Part shown: piece by piece, positions 1 through 13,330 of the stretch | How the letters are laid out: each line of letters begins with the position of its first letter | Position numbering within the stretch: position 1 is the first letter of the stretch | The notes under the pieces: generated by a model | The model's input: only the letters and a program-made list of their open reading frames with translations | Told to the model about the DNA's origin: nothing | Databases searched by the model: none | From: Tretioscincus oriximinensis | Lineage: Eukaryota; Chordata; Lepidosauria; Squamata; Gymnophthalmidae | Length of the DNA stretch: 64,000 nucleotides | Assembly: GCA_022410635.1 (NCBI GenBank) | Contig: JAJVDF010000219.1 | Coordinates: 1,519,770 to 1,583,769, forward strand | Reading direction: 5' to 3' | Position numbers and translations under genes: made by a program

Positions 1-465
1 ACATTTTATTATATGTTATATAATCCACTTGACCAAATCAAACCTCTTTTGTTTTTATTCTTTCCATTTGGCTGTGTACGTGCCTTTTACTCCCAACTTT
101 AAAAATTGTGCTGTTTTATATTTAGTTCCTCAATTGCAGTGTAGTGAATAAGTACCTAGGGGCAGACTATCTATAGCAAACTGTGTTCCTAAACAGAAAT
201 AGAAATGCAAATATGGAGACATCAAGTGGAGGTACATAAAGTTACTATAAAAAGAACCATGAAAGCTTTATCTGTGATGGGAAATCTAACCTTATCAGAG
301 TGTTAAAATTTAAAGAGATGCTCTCTGGAAACTAGGGAAAGGCTTTAGGTGAGATAAGAAGTGTTAACTGGTCAGAACGTTGCAATATGAACAAATGGTA
401 GATGGAGTAAAAGAAAGAAGGAGAGTGATATTTCAGTAATGTTTATTTTTAAAATCTTTTTTCAG
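1..465 (+). other. PCBP3: PCBP3 intron (partial, 5' end outside window)
   Basis: Intronic sequence ending in a pyrimidine-rich tract and TTTTCAG at 459-465, just before the first recognisable coding exon. The segment from about 160 to 410 resembles, by eye, the sequence at 31010-31190 (shared words such as TAGCAAACTG and AATAGAAATG, and GTTGCAAT further on), so it is probably an old copy of the same Penelope-associated repeat. No other feature is seen. Confidence 0.7.
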
Positions 466-498
466 AAAGGAGAAACAGTGAAAAAGATGCGTGAAGAG
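466..498 (+). CDS. PCBP3: PCBP3 coding exon: KH1, second half of the GXXG loop
   Basis: This 33 nt exon encodes KGETVKKMREE. Poly(rC)-binding proteins are KH-domain RNA-binding proteins that recognise C-rich single strands in nuclear and cytoplasmic mRNA regulation. The residues match the KH1 segment shared by PCBP1-4. The preceding intron splits the GKKG loop: the last K-G is here and the first G-K is on an exon upstream of the window. The acceptor is TTTTTTCAG (ends 465), the donor is GTAAGT at 499, and both junctions are phase 0. KH1 alone cannot separate the paralogues; the PCBP3 call rests on the linker and KH3 exons downstream. Confidence 0.95.
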
Positions 499-859
499 GT
501 AAGTATCCAATTTTTCAAAATATTTTACAAACAATATGACAAATGTTATATCTTCCAAAGTACAAAACTAAAGCTAGTACACATGCCAGCAGGCAGAAGT
601 AGATTTACACATATGTTGACTGGTTGCCTTTTTTATAAACAAATGCAAAGATGCACGCAGAGACTTCAAACTTTTCTGTCATAGTGTGCATCAACATGCA
701 GATGGTAGCAATTTGCTTTTCAGTTTTGATAACAGTTTTGATAAAGGTTTTGATCTGAAAATGGAAGCAAAATCATTATTTATCCCACTGCTTTGCCCTT
801 TCATAGATCGTACATTTTTGCTAGATAATAGCTACTTAGAATAAACATCACATCTATCT

Positions 860-1044
860 AGCAAAGGAGCTAGTAGCACTTTGAGAGTAACTAGAGAAAA
901 GTGGGTGGCATAAGCTTTCNTAGACACGTCTACTTCTGAGCATCTGTAGAAGTAGACGTGTCCACTTTTCTCTAGTTAGTCTCAAAGTGCTACTAGCTCC
1001 TTTGCTGGACTTTCTACTAGACTAACATGGCTATTTCTCTTAAA
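860..1044. mobile_element. Palindromic snap-back repeat, copy 1
   Basis: A forward arm (from GCAAAGGAGCTAG) is followed by its inverted complement, which ends in CTATTTCTCTTAA. The insertion is flanked by a perfect 13 bp duplication, ATCACATCTATCT, at 847-859 and 1045-1057. The left arm is truncated relative to the right arm, which continues into the GGCTATTTCTC end of the unit. Duplications of 12-14 bp at this and other copies suggest target-primed retrotransposition. One N (920) falls in a conserved part of the unit. Confidence 0.85.
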
Positions 1045-1112
1045 ATCACATCTATCTGTTTATCTATTTATTATTCTTAGGAAATATGGTTAGAAGTAAA
1101 ATATCCAACAAA

Positions 1113-1245
1113 AAGGGCTGCAGCTCAGTAGTAGGGCAAACTGTCTGGAAAATTTAAGATCATTGGTTTGACCCCAGCTTCTCTCCAGAAAAGGCATTGG
1201 CAAATCACTTCTACACCTCAGCCAAGATAAATACCTAGAAATGCC
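1113..1245 (+). repeat. tRNA-derived SINE remnant
   Basis: GGGCTGCAGCTCAGTAGTAGG resembles a tRNA A box context, and GGTTTGACCCC about 50 bases on resembles a B box (GGTTCGANNCC). This spacing is the usual pol III head of squamate tRNA-SINEs. The body is short and diverged, and the 3' boundary is approximate. Confidence 0.55.
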
Positions 1246-1795
1246 CACTGAAATGCCAGTTCAGTCAAGCACGAATTAGCCATGTCTTGATACTCAGCAG
1301 TACTGTCAATCTCAGAAAAAAATCCAAAAAACCCCAAGCAGAATAAAAAGAACAGCAAGAAAAAACACAATTTCCCAAAACAATAGCGCCAACTACCAGC
1401 ATATATCAATAAAGTGGTTTAAAAGTTTGATCCAAATTCATATGCATACTTATCCACAAATGAATCAAACCACACATAGAATACGAATAAAAAGTTCATA
1501 GGACTGAATTACTATATTGGTATTTTGTTAAAAAAGACGTCTGAGAGTCTTCATGTAGACTTCGATGTCAAGATAACAAGAAGATTATTTTATGTATTTT
1601 TGGAATTCATTGGCCACTGTGGAAGACAGCTATCGGCATTGTTGAAACACATTTGGCTGCAGACCTTTTCGATTTTTCAGAACATTACCATCAGTTGGAG
1701 AGTTTTCTTTTCCACTTTAAACCTACCTAGACTTTCTCAAACTTCTTTTGGCCACAGCTTTTGGAATGAGGTTTTACCATCCAGTTGTATTTAGG

Positions 1796-2160
1796 CCCTA
1801 TGCACACAAAGGCTTATAACCCAGGCTACATGATATCCTGGATGTAAGCCATCGGTCTCAAAAGACACACATACTTGCATTCTTAAAGGGTGCCCTATTT
1901 CCAAGTGCACTGCCACCACGACAATGTGCAAGACGATATCATCAAGCTGACTCAGGTCCCATGCAATGNCTTCCTGATTCGCTGCTGTGAGCATGAGCCC
2001 ATGGGACTTTGACCAAGATCTTGCCATGGGAGTAGAGTTGTAGTGCTATACTGCAAAATCCGGAATATGGTCCCTCTCAAAAATCGCAGAATAAAGGAGG
2101 GTTGTAGCGAGTAGATGGCTGACAACCCGTGACATTAATCTCTAGTGTGCATAGGGCCAT
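1796..2160. mobile_element. Nonautonomous TIR element, family A copy 1
   Basis: The ends are inverted repeats: GGCCCTATGCACAC at the left and GTGTGCATAGGGCC at the right. A related copy lies at about 52905-53315, with the same internal words (GTAAGCCATCG, GACAACCC, CATTAATCTC). No long ORF is present, so it is a MITE-like element. I could not confirm a target-site duplication, so the superfamily is left open. Confidence 0.65.
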
Positions 2161-2382
2161 AGTTTGTTTACCACAGTGAACTTTTTATTCATATTCTCTG
2201 TGGGGTGTTTGATTCATTTGAGGATATGCATGTGTATGAATTTGGAGCAATCTTTTAAATTACTTTATTGATATACAGTTGGTGTTGATGTTTTGGGAAA
2301 TTGTGTTTTTTCTTACTCAGCAGTACTATAAAAGAAAATTCCAGCAATTGTTTTTTTTTAAAAAAAAATGTTTATAAGTTAA

Positions 2383-5411
<3,029 letters not shown>

Positions 5412-5680
5412 TGAATAAAAACTGAAAACATGGATAACCAATTTTCCTTGTAGTTCAGAATTATTGTTTGCCATTGCTAGAGTCTTCTTTTGATGCTTTC
5501 AGCTAATAGTTATTGTAAGGAACAAGATGTTAAAGGCAATAAGGTAATTAGAGGAATATTTGACATCTGAGTAAAATGTAAAACAGGCAATGGTGTTCTA
5601 TCTGTCAGTCCATCCATCCATCTTCACCCAAAGATCCCAGGAAAGATCACACCATTTTCAATATCCAAAACATTTGACAG

Positions 5681-5950
5681 TTGGATTGCCAGTTTGGTGT
5701 AGTGGTTAGAGTGTCGAACTCTTATCTGGGAGTCTCCCAGTTCGATTCCCCACTCCTCCATGAAAGCCAGCTGAGTGACTTGAGCCAGTCAGAGTTCTTT
5801 GGAACTCTCTCAGCCCCACCTACTTCGCAGGGTGTCTGTTGTGGAGAAAGCAACAAAAGCTATGTGCACCACCCTATGGTTGGCCACCCTGAGACCTTCG
5901 GGTATAGGGCGGGATATAAGTACAAATAAGTAAATAAATAAATAAATATC
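5681..5950 (+). mobile_element. Sauria-type tRNA SINE
   Basis: The head contains GTGTAGTGGTTAGAG (A-box-like) and CAGTTCGATTCCCC (B-box-like). The body has CAGCCCCACCTACTTCGCAG and GGTGTCTGTTGTGGAG. The 3' part, CTTCGGGTATAGGGCGGGATATAAGT, is followed by (AAAT)n and is the BovB/L2-like tail typical of squamate SINEs. The element is almost full length and in gene orientation; a related copy is at 39628-39838. Confidence 0.85.
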
Positions 5951-6244
5951 GGTTAGGACTGTCCCAAGATGTAGAAATATATGTTGTCACTGAACTAGAA
6001 ATAAGAAAGCAAACTTGAACAGAAGGGAGAGAATCACATCTTCACTTCCATTTATCTTACTCAGTATCTTGTAGTGACAATTTCTGCATTATAGTTTAGA
6101 ACTAGATTGTAGTCTGGTATGATAGAGTCTCCTTTTGATACATTTAGCTAATCACAATTGTAAGGCACAAGCATAAGCAATAAGATCATTATAAGAATTG
6201 ATGTTTGATTCTAACCCACCTAAAACACTAAAAGGGATTCTAGC

Positions 6245-6245
<1 letters not shown>

Positions 6246-6277
<32 letters not shown>

Positions 6278-6281
6278 CAGA
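6246..6281 (+). repeat. (ATCT)n microsatellite
   Basis: About nine uninterrupted TATC/ATCT units, which would be polymorphic by slippage. Confidence 0.9.
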
Positions 6282-6299
6282 AAACGTAACTATAATAAG

Positions 6300-6548
6300 A
6301 CAATCTAGTGAGGGGGGCTTGTAGCAACTTGAAGATTATCAAGAAAAATAAAAGTAGTATTAGCTTTCGTAGACAAATTCTTCAGATGCTAACCAGTCTA
6401 TGAAACCTCATGCTGCCTACATTTTCCTTGTTAGTGGCTAAGGTGCTAAGAGAACCTCTTGCTAGATTGTCTGGACCAGAAATATGACTATTTCTTTGAA
6501 TAGTTCTTCGGGTATGGATGGGGTATAAGAATAAATAAATAAATAATA
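6300..6548. repeat. Diverged palindromic repeat plus SINE 3' tail
   Basis: TTAGCTTTCGTAGACA and TTCTTCAGATGC are recognisable unit motifs of the palindromic family. They are followed by an inverted, decayed second arm ending GACTATTTCTTTGAA. A stub of SINE tail (CTTCGGGTATGG...AATAAATAAATAA) follows at 6505-6548. No target-site duplication is visible, which fits an older insertion. Confidence 0.5.
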
Positions 6549-7022
6549 GGAATATTCAAAATCTGATTCTAACACACAAAACAGTCAACTGAATTGTTTT
6601 CATCTATTCATCCTTCCATTCAATAATATTTGTATACCACTCTTCCCCTGGATTGTTTTGGGAGTGCTGTTACATCTTATACATCTATATATGTATGTCT
6701 GGCATTTAATGAAACAATTCCAGAGCATCATTTCAGTACTGAACATCTTTTGGTAGAATGAGGTCTGGAACTACCAGACATTATAGAAAATTCAAAACCT
6801 ATTGAGCAGATTTGTTTAATACTAAAAAACAATGCTCTGACACAGTTTATTTGTTAATTTGACAGAGTACAGGAAAACTGCTAGATGGGCTAAGATGGTA
6901 TGTTCGAAATGTTGCAGGGTGAAATTAATATTTTGTGATACGTGATGGCGTTTCAAATTTGAATTCCTTTTTTGGTATTAAAGTTTATGTGACATGGCTT
7001 ATAAGAGTTAATGAGCTAAACT

Positions 7023-7372
7023 AAAGCCCTTTATGCACTTACTATGCCAAATCTATATCGTTAAATATGAATGAATTTGCTAGATCCAGATTAGCTGCAA
7101 TGCATATCTGTATTAAGCATGCTTGAAGTTTTAGAACAGAACATCACCTAATACAATACAGATGCATGCTTCTTGCAGCCACCACCTGACTCACTCAGAT
7201 CTTGTCTATACTTGAATGCACCACTGTTCAATCTGGAACAGACAGTACTGGNCTTGTGTGGTCTACAAGAGGGCCCTTAGTCTGTTCCAGTCCACAACTT
7301 GCCTCAAATGGTGCAGAGGACTCAGTTTCTTAAACAAACTTATTAGGTATGTGCATAAAGGGTCTAATACAC
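7023..7372. mobile_element. Nonautonomous TIR element, family B copy 1
   Basis: The left end is AGCCCTTTATGCAC and the right end is GTGCATAAAGGGTC, an inverted pair about 350 bp apart. The larger element at 27613-28232 has the same ends. No transposase frame is present, so it is presumably mobilised in trans by a DNA transposase. Confidence 0.6.
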
Positions 7373-7546
7373 TGAAATCATGATTATGAATAATATATTC
7401 ATCCAGGTTTTTGGTTATCTAGAAACGAAGCATCCTATATGTATTATGATCCTTACACATGTGATTTCCTGCTATCACTTTCTTTATGAATGTTGCAGGA
7501 AATGTGGTCTAATCTTCTCTCTCCCTCCTCTCGTCCCTTTTCCTAG

Positions 7547-7621
7547 TCCCCACCGAAAGGTGCCACCATCCCCTATCGCCCAAAGCCCGCCTCCACCCCT
7601 GTCATTTTTGCAGGTGGTCAG
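7547..7621 (+). CDS. PCBP3: PCBP3 coding exon: linker SPPKGATIPYRP
   Basis: This 75 nt exon (25 codons) encodes SPPKGATIPYRPKPASTP followed by VIFAGGQ. It is the proline-rich start of the KH2-KH3 linker. The wording ATIPYRPKPASTP is that of PCBP3, where PCBP2 has VTIPYRPKPSSSP. The acceptor is TTTTCCTAG (ends 7546), the donor is GTAAGA (7622), and both phases are 0, so the exon could be skipped without a frame change. Confidence 0.97.
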
Positions 7622-8644
7622 GTAAGAGCTGACCCGCTCGCGGCCTCCACTGCCAACCTCAGCCTTTTACTGCAGCACCAGCCGCTGCCCGTTAGTGCAT
7701 TCAGGTTTTCTCGCCTTTTCACTTGCATGGTGTTCCCCCATTCATGTTATTCCAAAGAAGGTGGACTCAAAGCTCTCTAGCTCTAGATGATCAAACTCTT
7801 TCTCACATTAGGCAAGCAGCATGAAAACCTATCTAAACTTGGTTTAGATAGGACTTTTATTTTTAATTCATAAGACTCACAAAGCAGAGTAAGATATACA
7901 ACACAGTTTTATTGNCATAACAGAAAGTAACTGGTGATAACAGATCAAATTCAAAATATATTAGACCAAAATCAAATAACAAAATGTCCTGCCATCCACT
8001 TGCTCATGCAAGTTCTGGGTGGACCTTTCTGTAGCCTGCATCAGCACGTGGGTCCCTGTTCTGAAATACAGACAAACACCCAGTGCTGAAAGGCCTTAGC
8101 CCAGGTTGTTTTAAAAACACATTTGTTATCAGGGCCTAGATCAAAGCATTGAACCAGCATCCTAAGGCCATTCTGGATCTGAATCAGAAATCTTACTTCC
8201 GTATATTGGAAGATCTGCTTTTGAAATTCCAACATGACTTACAGTTTGGCCTTAGAAAAGAAATGGTTTGTTTTTGTAGACAAAAGTTTAATGGATAAAG
8301 TACTCTTCGGGTCCTAACAAATGCTAATAATTTTATATTAGATTCAGAACAATGTGATTGTTGTCAATGAATTTTCACTTCATTTACCTTTTTGGCAGAC
8401 TGATAAACGATGGCCCCATTAGTATCAACTATTTTAAATAAATTATTGTTATTTATTTTTGGATCATCAAATTGCCATTATGCATCCTTTCCCCTTTTGA
8501 GCTATGTGCCTTTCCTTTTGAAAAGTAATTTGATGAACGAGCTTTGAGTCCTGCTTCTGTTTCTTAAAGGGAGAATAAGGCAGAAGGGATCAGGGAAAAT
8601 CTTGATAATAGAATTTTGAGCACTGCTGTATCTGGAATAAACAT

Positions 8645-8760
8645 GAGAACATAAGCTCTACTGAACTATGCCACCATTCATCTTATCTAGCCTCCTGTCT
8701 CACATAATGCCCCACCAATGCTTCTGGGCAATTAAGAACATAAAAGAGCAGAATTTGAAA
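8645..8760 (-). mobile_element. CR1 LINE 3' remnant
   Basis: GAACATAAG...CATCTTATCTAGCCTCCTGTCTCACA...GCTTCTGGGCA matches the CR1 3' end in reverse, as in the copies at 10824, 22585 and 32006. Diverged and short. Confidence 0.6.
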
Positions 8761-8824
8761 AAATAATAAAGAATACCTAGAGCAAAAAAAAAAAGGAATT
8801 GCAGGGAATATATATATAAAAGAC

Positions 8825-8951
8825 AAAGAAGAAGATGAAAAAGAAGATGAAAAAGAAGAAGAAGAACTGGGTTTTATACCCTACATTTCTCATGCAAAGG
8901 GACTCAAAGTGCCTTACAAGGTTATTTTTCACCTTAAGGTTTACATTCTAT
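8825..8951 (-). mobile_element. SINE of the TTC-tail family, 3' half (interrupted)
   Basis: GAA-rich sequence, then AGAACTGGGTTTTATACCC and GGGACTCAAAGTGCCTT, is the reverse complement of the 3' half of the SINE seen intact at 44700-44965. It is interrupted at 8951 by the Penelope-like palindrome and resumes at 9835. Confidence 0.75.
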
Positions 8952-9834
8952 CTTTGCAATCCAAACAATCTCCAATAAATGAGGTAAAAGGCCCACAAAA
9001 AAGCAGAAATATAAAATTCTATAATATATAGTGGCACTGGACCTACTGAACAAAAGGCCACATAGCACGTAAAACATAAGAATAATGGTTTTATAGTTCC
9101 AGTATGATGTTTTATATTTTTGATATGTGTTTTTATATATTTTAATGTTTTAAATGTTGTATGTCGCCCTGAGCCCCCTGGGGAAGGGCGACTAATAAAT
9201 GTAAGCAAATAAATAAATAAAACTTAAGAATAAAATCTAATACAATAAAATCTAAAGAGATACATCTAAAAAGTCTATAAAAGATGTAGAAAGTACATCT
9301 AAAAAGTCCAAAAAAGAAGTGGAAGGTAATGATTTTTATTTTACACAAGATACTTTTGTAAGGTACATTTGAACAAGAAATTCATATGTGTTCAGGAAAC
9401 TATATGCCTTGTGGCTTTATATTTATATTATTGTACTTTCTACTTTGGTGATCATTTTGCTATGGTGCCACTGAAGAAGACCGTTGGTCGAAATGCGTTT
9501 GGTGTTCTACAGTCTCTACCTCTTCTTCATCTTCTTCGTCTGGACTTGGCTTGTATTCGTGGATTATTTCACCTACCTTCCACTTCTTTTTTGGACTTTT
9601 TAGATTCACCTTCTAGCTCTTTTACGGACTTTTTAGATGTATCTCTTTAGATTTTATTGTATTAGATTTTATTCTCAAGTTTTATGTGTTATGTGGCCTT
9701 TTGTTCAATAGGTCCAGTGCCACTATATATTATAGAATTTTATATTTTATTCTGCTGTTTTGTGGGTCTTTTATCTTGTTTATTAGAGATCATTTTGATT
9801 GTGTTCTTCTTTTTCTCCATTTTTGGGATTTTGT
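8952..9834. mobile_element. Penelope-like palindromic insertion with hammerhead-like core
   Basis: This is an 883 bp insertion into a SINE, flanked by a perfect 14 bp duplication GGTTTACATTCTAT (8938-8951 and 9835-9848). It is a large inverted repeat: the left arm (about 8960-9085 continuing at 9234-9332) is nearly the reverse complement of the right arm (about 9575-9803). A spacer of about 240 bp separates the arms. The spacer holds CTGAAGA (9471-9477), a 4 bp stem GACC/GGTC (9479-9489) and GAAA (9490-9493), the conserved core order of a hammerhead ribozyme. Penelope-like elements are known to carry such motifs and to occur in inverted arrangements. No reverse transcriptase is present, and the family assignment is inferred. 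Confidence 0.65.
9086..9218 (+). mobile_element. LINE/SINE 3' tail nested inside the palindrome
   Basis: A 133 bp insert ending TCGCCCTGAGCCCCCTGGGG...TAATAAAT and (AAAT)n. It is flanked by a 15 bp duplication with one mismatch: AAAACATAAGAATAA (9071-9085) and AAAACTTAAGAATAA (9219-9233). The uninterrupted right arm of the host palindrome shows the pre-insertion sequence. The tail resembles L2-clade 3' ends. Confidence 0.75.
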
Positions 9835-10025
9835 GGTTTACATTCTATTTTCCCCACCACAATGTGGTGGTTCCATTTTATCTAGTTGCAGTTTGTTGAG
9901 ATTGCTTGAAATTCTTGCTTTTGCATAGCTGGGTTGGCTAGAGTTACCCAGAAGGCACTCACTCCTTTCCACATCTGGCACAGGGCCTCAAAATCCCATC
10001 TCTCAGATGAAAGATCAGCACTTAG
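9835..10025 (-). mobile_element. SINE of the TTC-tail family, 5' half (interrupted)
   Basis: It resumes the SINE broken at 8951. CCCCACCACAATGTGGTGGTTCC, GTTGGCTAGAGTTACCC and GGGCCTCAAAATCCCATCTCTC are the reverse complement of the 5' half of the family (compare 21918-22170 and 44700-44965). Confidence 0.75.
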
Positions 10026-10823
10026 CAGACCAAGCCACTATATCAGTAAAGCAAGCAACATAAGGAATTTGTAGTATGGGCATTAGTGGAACTAGGGATG
10101 AAATTGGGAAATAAATTATGAGAATAAAGAAGATTAAAAATGAGAAAGGAAGAAATGAGAAGGAAGATACTCCGTAAGTGGTATAGAATACCGTCACAAT
10201 TACCACATTTTCCCCCAACATCAAAGGAATGTGCTGGCATGAATGGTTTAGGAATGCCAAAAAGGACAAGAATTCTGAATTAAAGTAGAAAGGGAGATAA
10301 ATAATAACTTTACATTACAAACAAATATAACAGATAAAACGGCAATATAACATAGAGACTTGGATACTATTTGGTCAGTAGAAGTAAAGGAAATGGTTGA
10401 CAATAAAATAGTGTGTGCTCAAATATTTCTAGTGGGGTGGCACTGTATGGACAATGCAAAAAATGTATGAATATGTAGTCAATATGATTGCTACTGATAT
10501 TTTCAGTTGCATGATAAATAATTCTAGATAATATACAGAAATGGAGAGAGTGTAAACAAAAATGGTTAACAGTGAAAACTTATATAGAAGGCAGGTTGGG
10601 GAGTGAAGCTATGAAATTAAAATGAAGATTAATTTTCTGTGTGTAAACCCTAACTGCCAAAATATGTTGTGTGTAATATAAGATGTGATGTAGTGGGAGA
10701 GGAAAATATTAAAGAAGGGACAATTGTTCAGAATATTTTAAATTTAAAAAATATAAGATTNTGTATGTATAAAGAAGTTAAATGAAATATTTTGAACACA
10801 CACACACACAAAAAGGAGAGGGA

Positions 10824-10990
10824 ACATAAAAGAACTCTGCTGAATCAGGCCATAGGCCATCTAGTCCAGCATTTTATCATATATAGTGGTCTACTAACTG
10901 CTTCTGGGCATCTCAAGCAGAAAACTAAAACAAAATCTTCTTTTTACTGTTAATTCACTGCATTTGGCTTTTAGATGTATGCCTGCAAAA
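10824..10990 (-). mobile_element. CR1 LINE 3' remnant
   Basis: GAACATAAAAGAACTCTGCTGAATCAGGCC...CATCTAGTCCAGCATT...TGCTTCTGGGCATCTCAAGCAG is the reversed CR1 3' untranslated end. It is preceded by a short (CA)n at about 10797-10810. Confidence 0.75.
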
Positions 10991-11000
10991 GAAAAGGCAT

Positions 11001-11365
11001 AGGCTGCATCTCTACATCACTTATTTATTTTAGAGAAATAGCTGTGTTAGTCTAGCACAAAGTCCAGCAAAGGAGCTAGCAGCACTTTGAGACTAACTTG
11101 AGAAAAGTGGTTGGCATAAGCTTTCATAGACAGGTCTACTTCTTCAGACCTGACTAAGTAGACCTGTCTACGAAAGCTTATGCCAACCACTTTTCTCAAG
11201 TTAGTCTCAAAGTGCTGCTAGCTCCTTTGCTGGACTCACTTATTTATTCCATTATAGTTGGATATTTTACAATAAAGCATGGATATTCTGGAACAAATCA
11301 ATCCACATAGTGCTTTATTTTGGAATATCATCGTGGAATAAATAAGTGATGTGGGGATCCGGCCT
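11001..11365. mobile_element. Palindromic MITE (GGCTGCATCCCCAC ends), interrupted
   Basis: The left end AGGCTGCATCTCTACATCAC and the right end GTGATGTGGGGATCCGGCC form an inverted repeat whose arms continue inward through TTATTTATTCCA...GGATATT. The intact relative is at 40058-40207, and a decayed one is at about 15305-15440. The left arm is split by the palindromic insertion at 11030-11235. Confidence 0.7.
11030..11235. mobile_element. Palindromic snap-back repeat, copy 2 (nested in a MITE)
   Basis: A forward unit (AGAGAAATAGCTGTGTTAGTC ... CTACTTCTTCAGA) is followed by its near-perfect inverted copy, which ends GCTCCTTTGCTGGAC. A 13 bp duplication TCACTTATTTATT flanks it (11017-11029, 11236-11248). 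The MITE at 40058 shows the uninterrupted target. The forward arm is complete at its 5' end, and the inverted arm is about 30 bases shorter. Confidence 0.9.
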
Positions 11366-11685
11366 CAAAGGAGACATGAGAGCTGCCTGCAGGTATCTGA
11401 AGGGCTTTCCCAAGGCAGAGGGATCATCCCTATTTTGAATCAAAAGCAACCAACAGAAACTGCAAGAGAGGATACAAAGCTTAAATATTAAAAAACAATT
11501 TCTGATTGTAAGTTGATCGATCAGTGCAAGAGTCTGCTACAGAAGGTGGTGAGTTCTCTTTCTATGGAAATCTTCAAACAAAGGCTGGACAACCACCTAT
11601 TTGGGGTGGCTAGAAAATCCTCCATTGAGCTGAGAGTTAGACCTGTTATCCCTGGAGGTTCTTTATGATTCTATGGCTAAGGCTA
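11366..11685 (+). mobile_element. CR1 LINE 3' end
   Basis: In + orientation, decayed codons still read RAACRYLKGFPKAEGSSLF, and further on EIFKQRLDNHL, matching the C-terminus of the CR1 protein encoded at 56353-57423 (DLIAVYKYLKG, LEVFKQRLDSHL). It ends TTCTTTATGATTCTATGG, the typical CR1 3' octamer-like tail. Internal stops make it a fossil. Confidence 0.8.
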
Positions 11686-13059
11686 AACTTCAAATTTTAA
11701 AGAAAGCAAAGAAATATTTACAGAAGAATTTTTTTGCATACACCTGCAATCAAACATCCCTGCTTGCCAGACACAACCAATCAGGGTGAGCTTTCTCATT
11801 GCCAGTTGTTTGATTTCTCTCTCTATATGNGATCTCCACCCTGATTGGTGGATTCTCAGCAAAACTGGGAGGGAGCTCACACAACCAAATTGGTAGCATC
11901 AGGACTTCACAGTTGGATTCCTTTGAACACTGAGCAGTAAAACACAAGTTATGTCTGTATAATTTGCTGTTATCATGCAGTAACTGGCCAGATAAGAATT
12001 ACTGTGACTTAAATTAAAATTTTAAGCCTAGTCTGGATGCACATTANAGCTAGTGCTGGATTCATTTTTCATTAGGCAAGATCCCTGGAATCTGAATCTA
12101 ACTAGGCAGTTATCAGACAAGATGTTTTTAAAAAAGATTTTAAAGAAATCTGGCACAACATTCCTCCCAACTTCTAAAAATCATCCAGTTCTCTTCTGGG
12201 CTCACCTCAGAACTAATCCATTCCAGATGTTCCACTTTTGAAAATCAACTCTACTTTCTAAAGAATTAAATCTGTATTTTGCTTTATTGTCCTTACTCTC
12301 CCTTTACAATGTTTTCTTCATTTTTAAAATCTTATTTGTAGTAGAAATTGCTTTAACTTCTGGAAAGTTTCTTTCTGAACAATAAGTTCCTTTGGCAGAA
12401 ACAGGACTTTATTTATAGTTGTTTATGTGGTGTGTTGTTCATTTTCATTATTTTCAAGAAAAAGAAACAGGATTGTTTCAGGGCAACTTTTATTTTAAGT
12501 CTTCAATGCAGTAGAAGAAAACATTTTTAAATAAAGGCAATGCTATAATTCTTGGAAAAAAATACTTTTAGGCTGGAATTGTTGTTTTTTTAAAAAATGC
12601 AATAGAACTGCAAAATATGTGTATGGTGTGGAACTGACTGAATATTTCATATTTGAAAATCAAGCAGGTGAAAAATCAGTTGCTCTTGTCTAGTTCTATA
12701 CGATCTAGCATCGANCTGAAGAGGATATATAGCTTGCAATTCTTTTTCATGGATGAAGTGCATAATACCTAATGCATTCTTAATGAGATACAAATGCCAG
12801 AATACGTTATTTATTTGCTTTGCGATACTTCATCCATTTGAAAATGAGAAAAGGCAGAAAGTAGCTTTTAAGGGAGTCGATTGTGATAGAAAGTGTCACA
12901 TGTCAGCATGCTTATGCTGTTCATATATTTGAGTCATGATCTTGGGGACTGAATTCTTTCCCAGAAAAATAATCATGAAAAAAGCTTATCATCCTTCATT
13001 ATTCTATAGGGAGGAGGAATGAAATAGACACTCTGAGATACATATTTTTTGCACTTATC

Positions 13060-13330
13060 TTCAGGGAATGGTCACTGGAACCATGTCCATCTGCTGATTG
13101 GGGAGAATGTTTCCTTCTTTTCACATTCTCCTAGGCAGAAGCATTCCTGCTGCAAACCCAGGAACAGGAAATGTAAAGCCTGTATTCTACCCCTACAGTG
13201 TTCTACATTCTGAATTACTCCATCTCAGTGCAGTTGAGTGAAAACATGTCACATGACATGACAGCTTTTGTACTTCCTGCATGAATGTCTCCAAGACACA
13301 GGAAGGTTTGTGAAACATTTAGATACACAG
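13060..13330. repeat. Dispersed repeat, family C copy 1
   Basis: It shares GCAGAAGCATT, AACAGGAAA, TTCTACATT and GCATGAATG...CACAGGAA-type words, in the same order, with the segments at about 30640-30920 and 37260-37540. No coding frame or clear termini are seen, so the type is unknown. Confidence 0.45.

Noticed and set aside
860..1044. CRISPR-like array or tRNA gene interpretation of the hairpin repeats
   Set aside because: Copies are dispersed, not arrayed with spacers, and lack tRNA structure; target-site duplications show mobile insertions in a vertebrate genome.
9369..9928. Frames of 70-93 codons in the Penelope-like palindrome
   Set aside because: They fall in the spacer and arm of a noncoding inverted repeat, and the motifs seen are structural (hammerhead-like), not protein.
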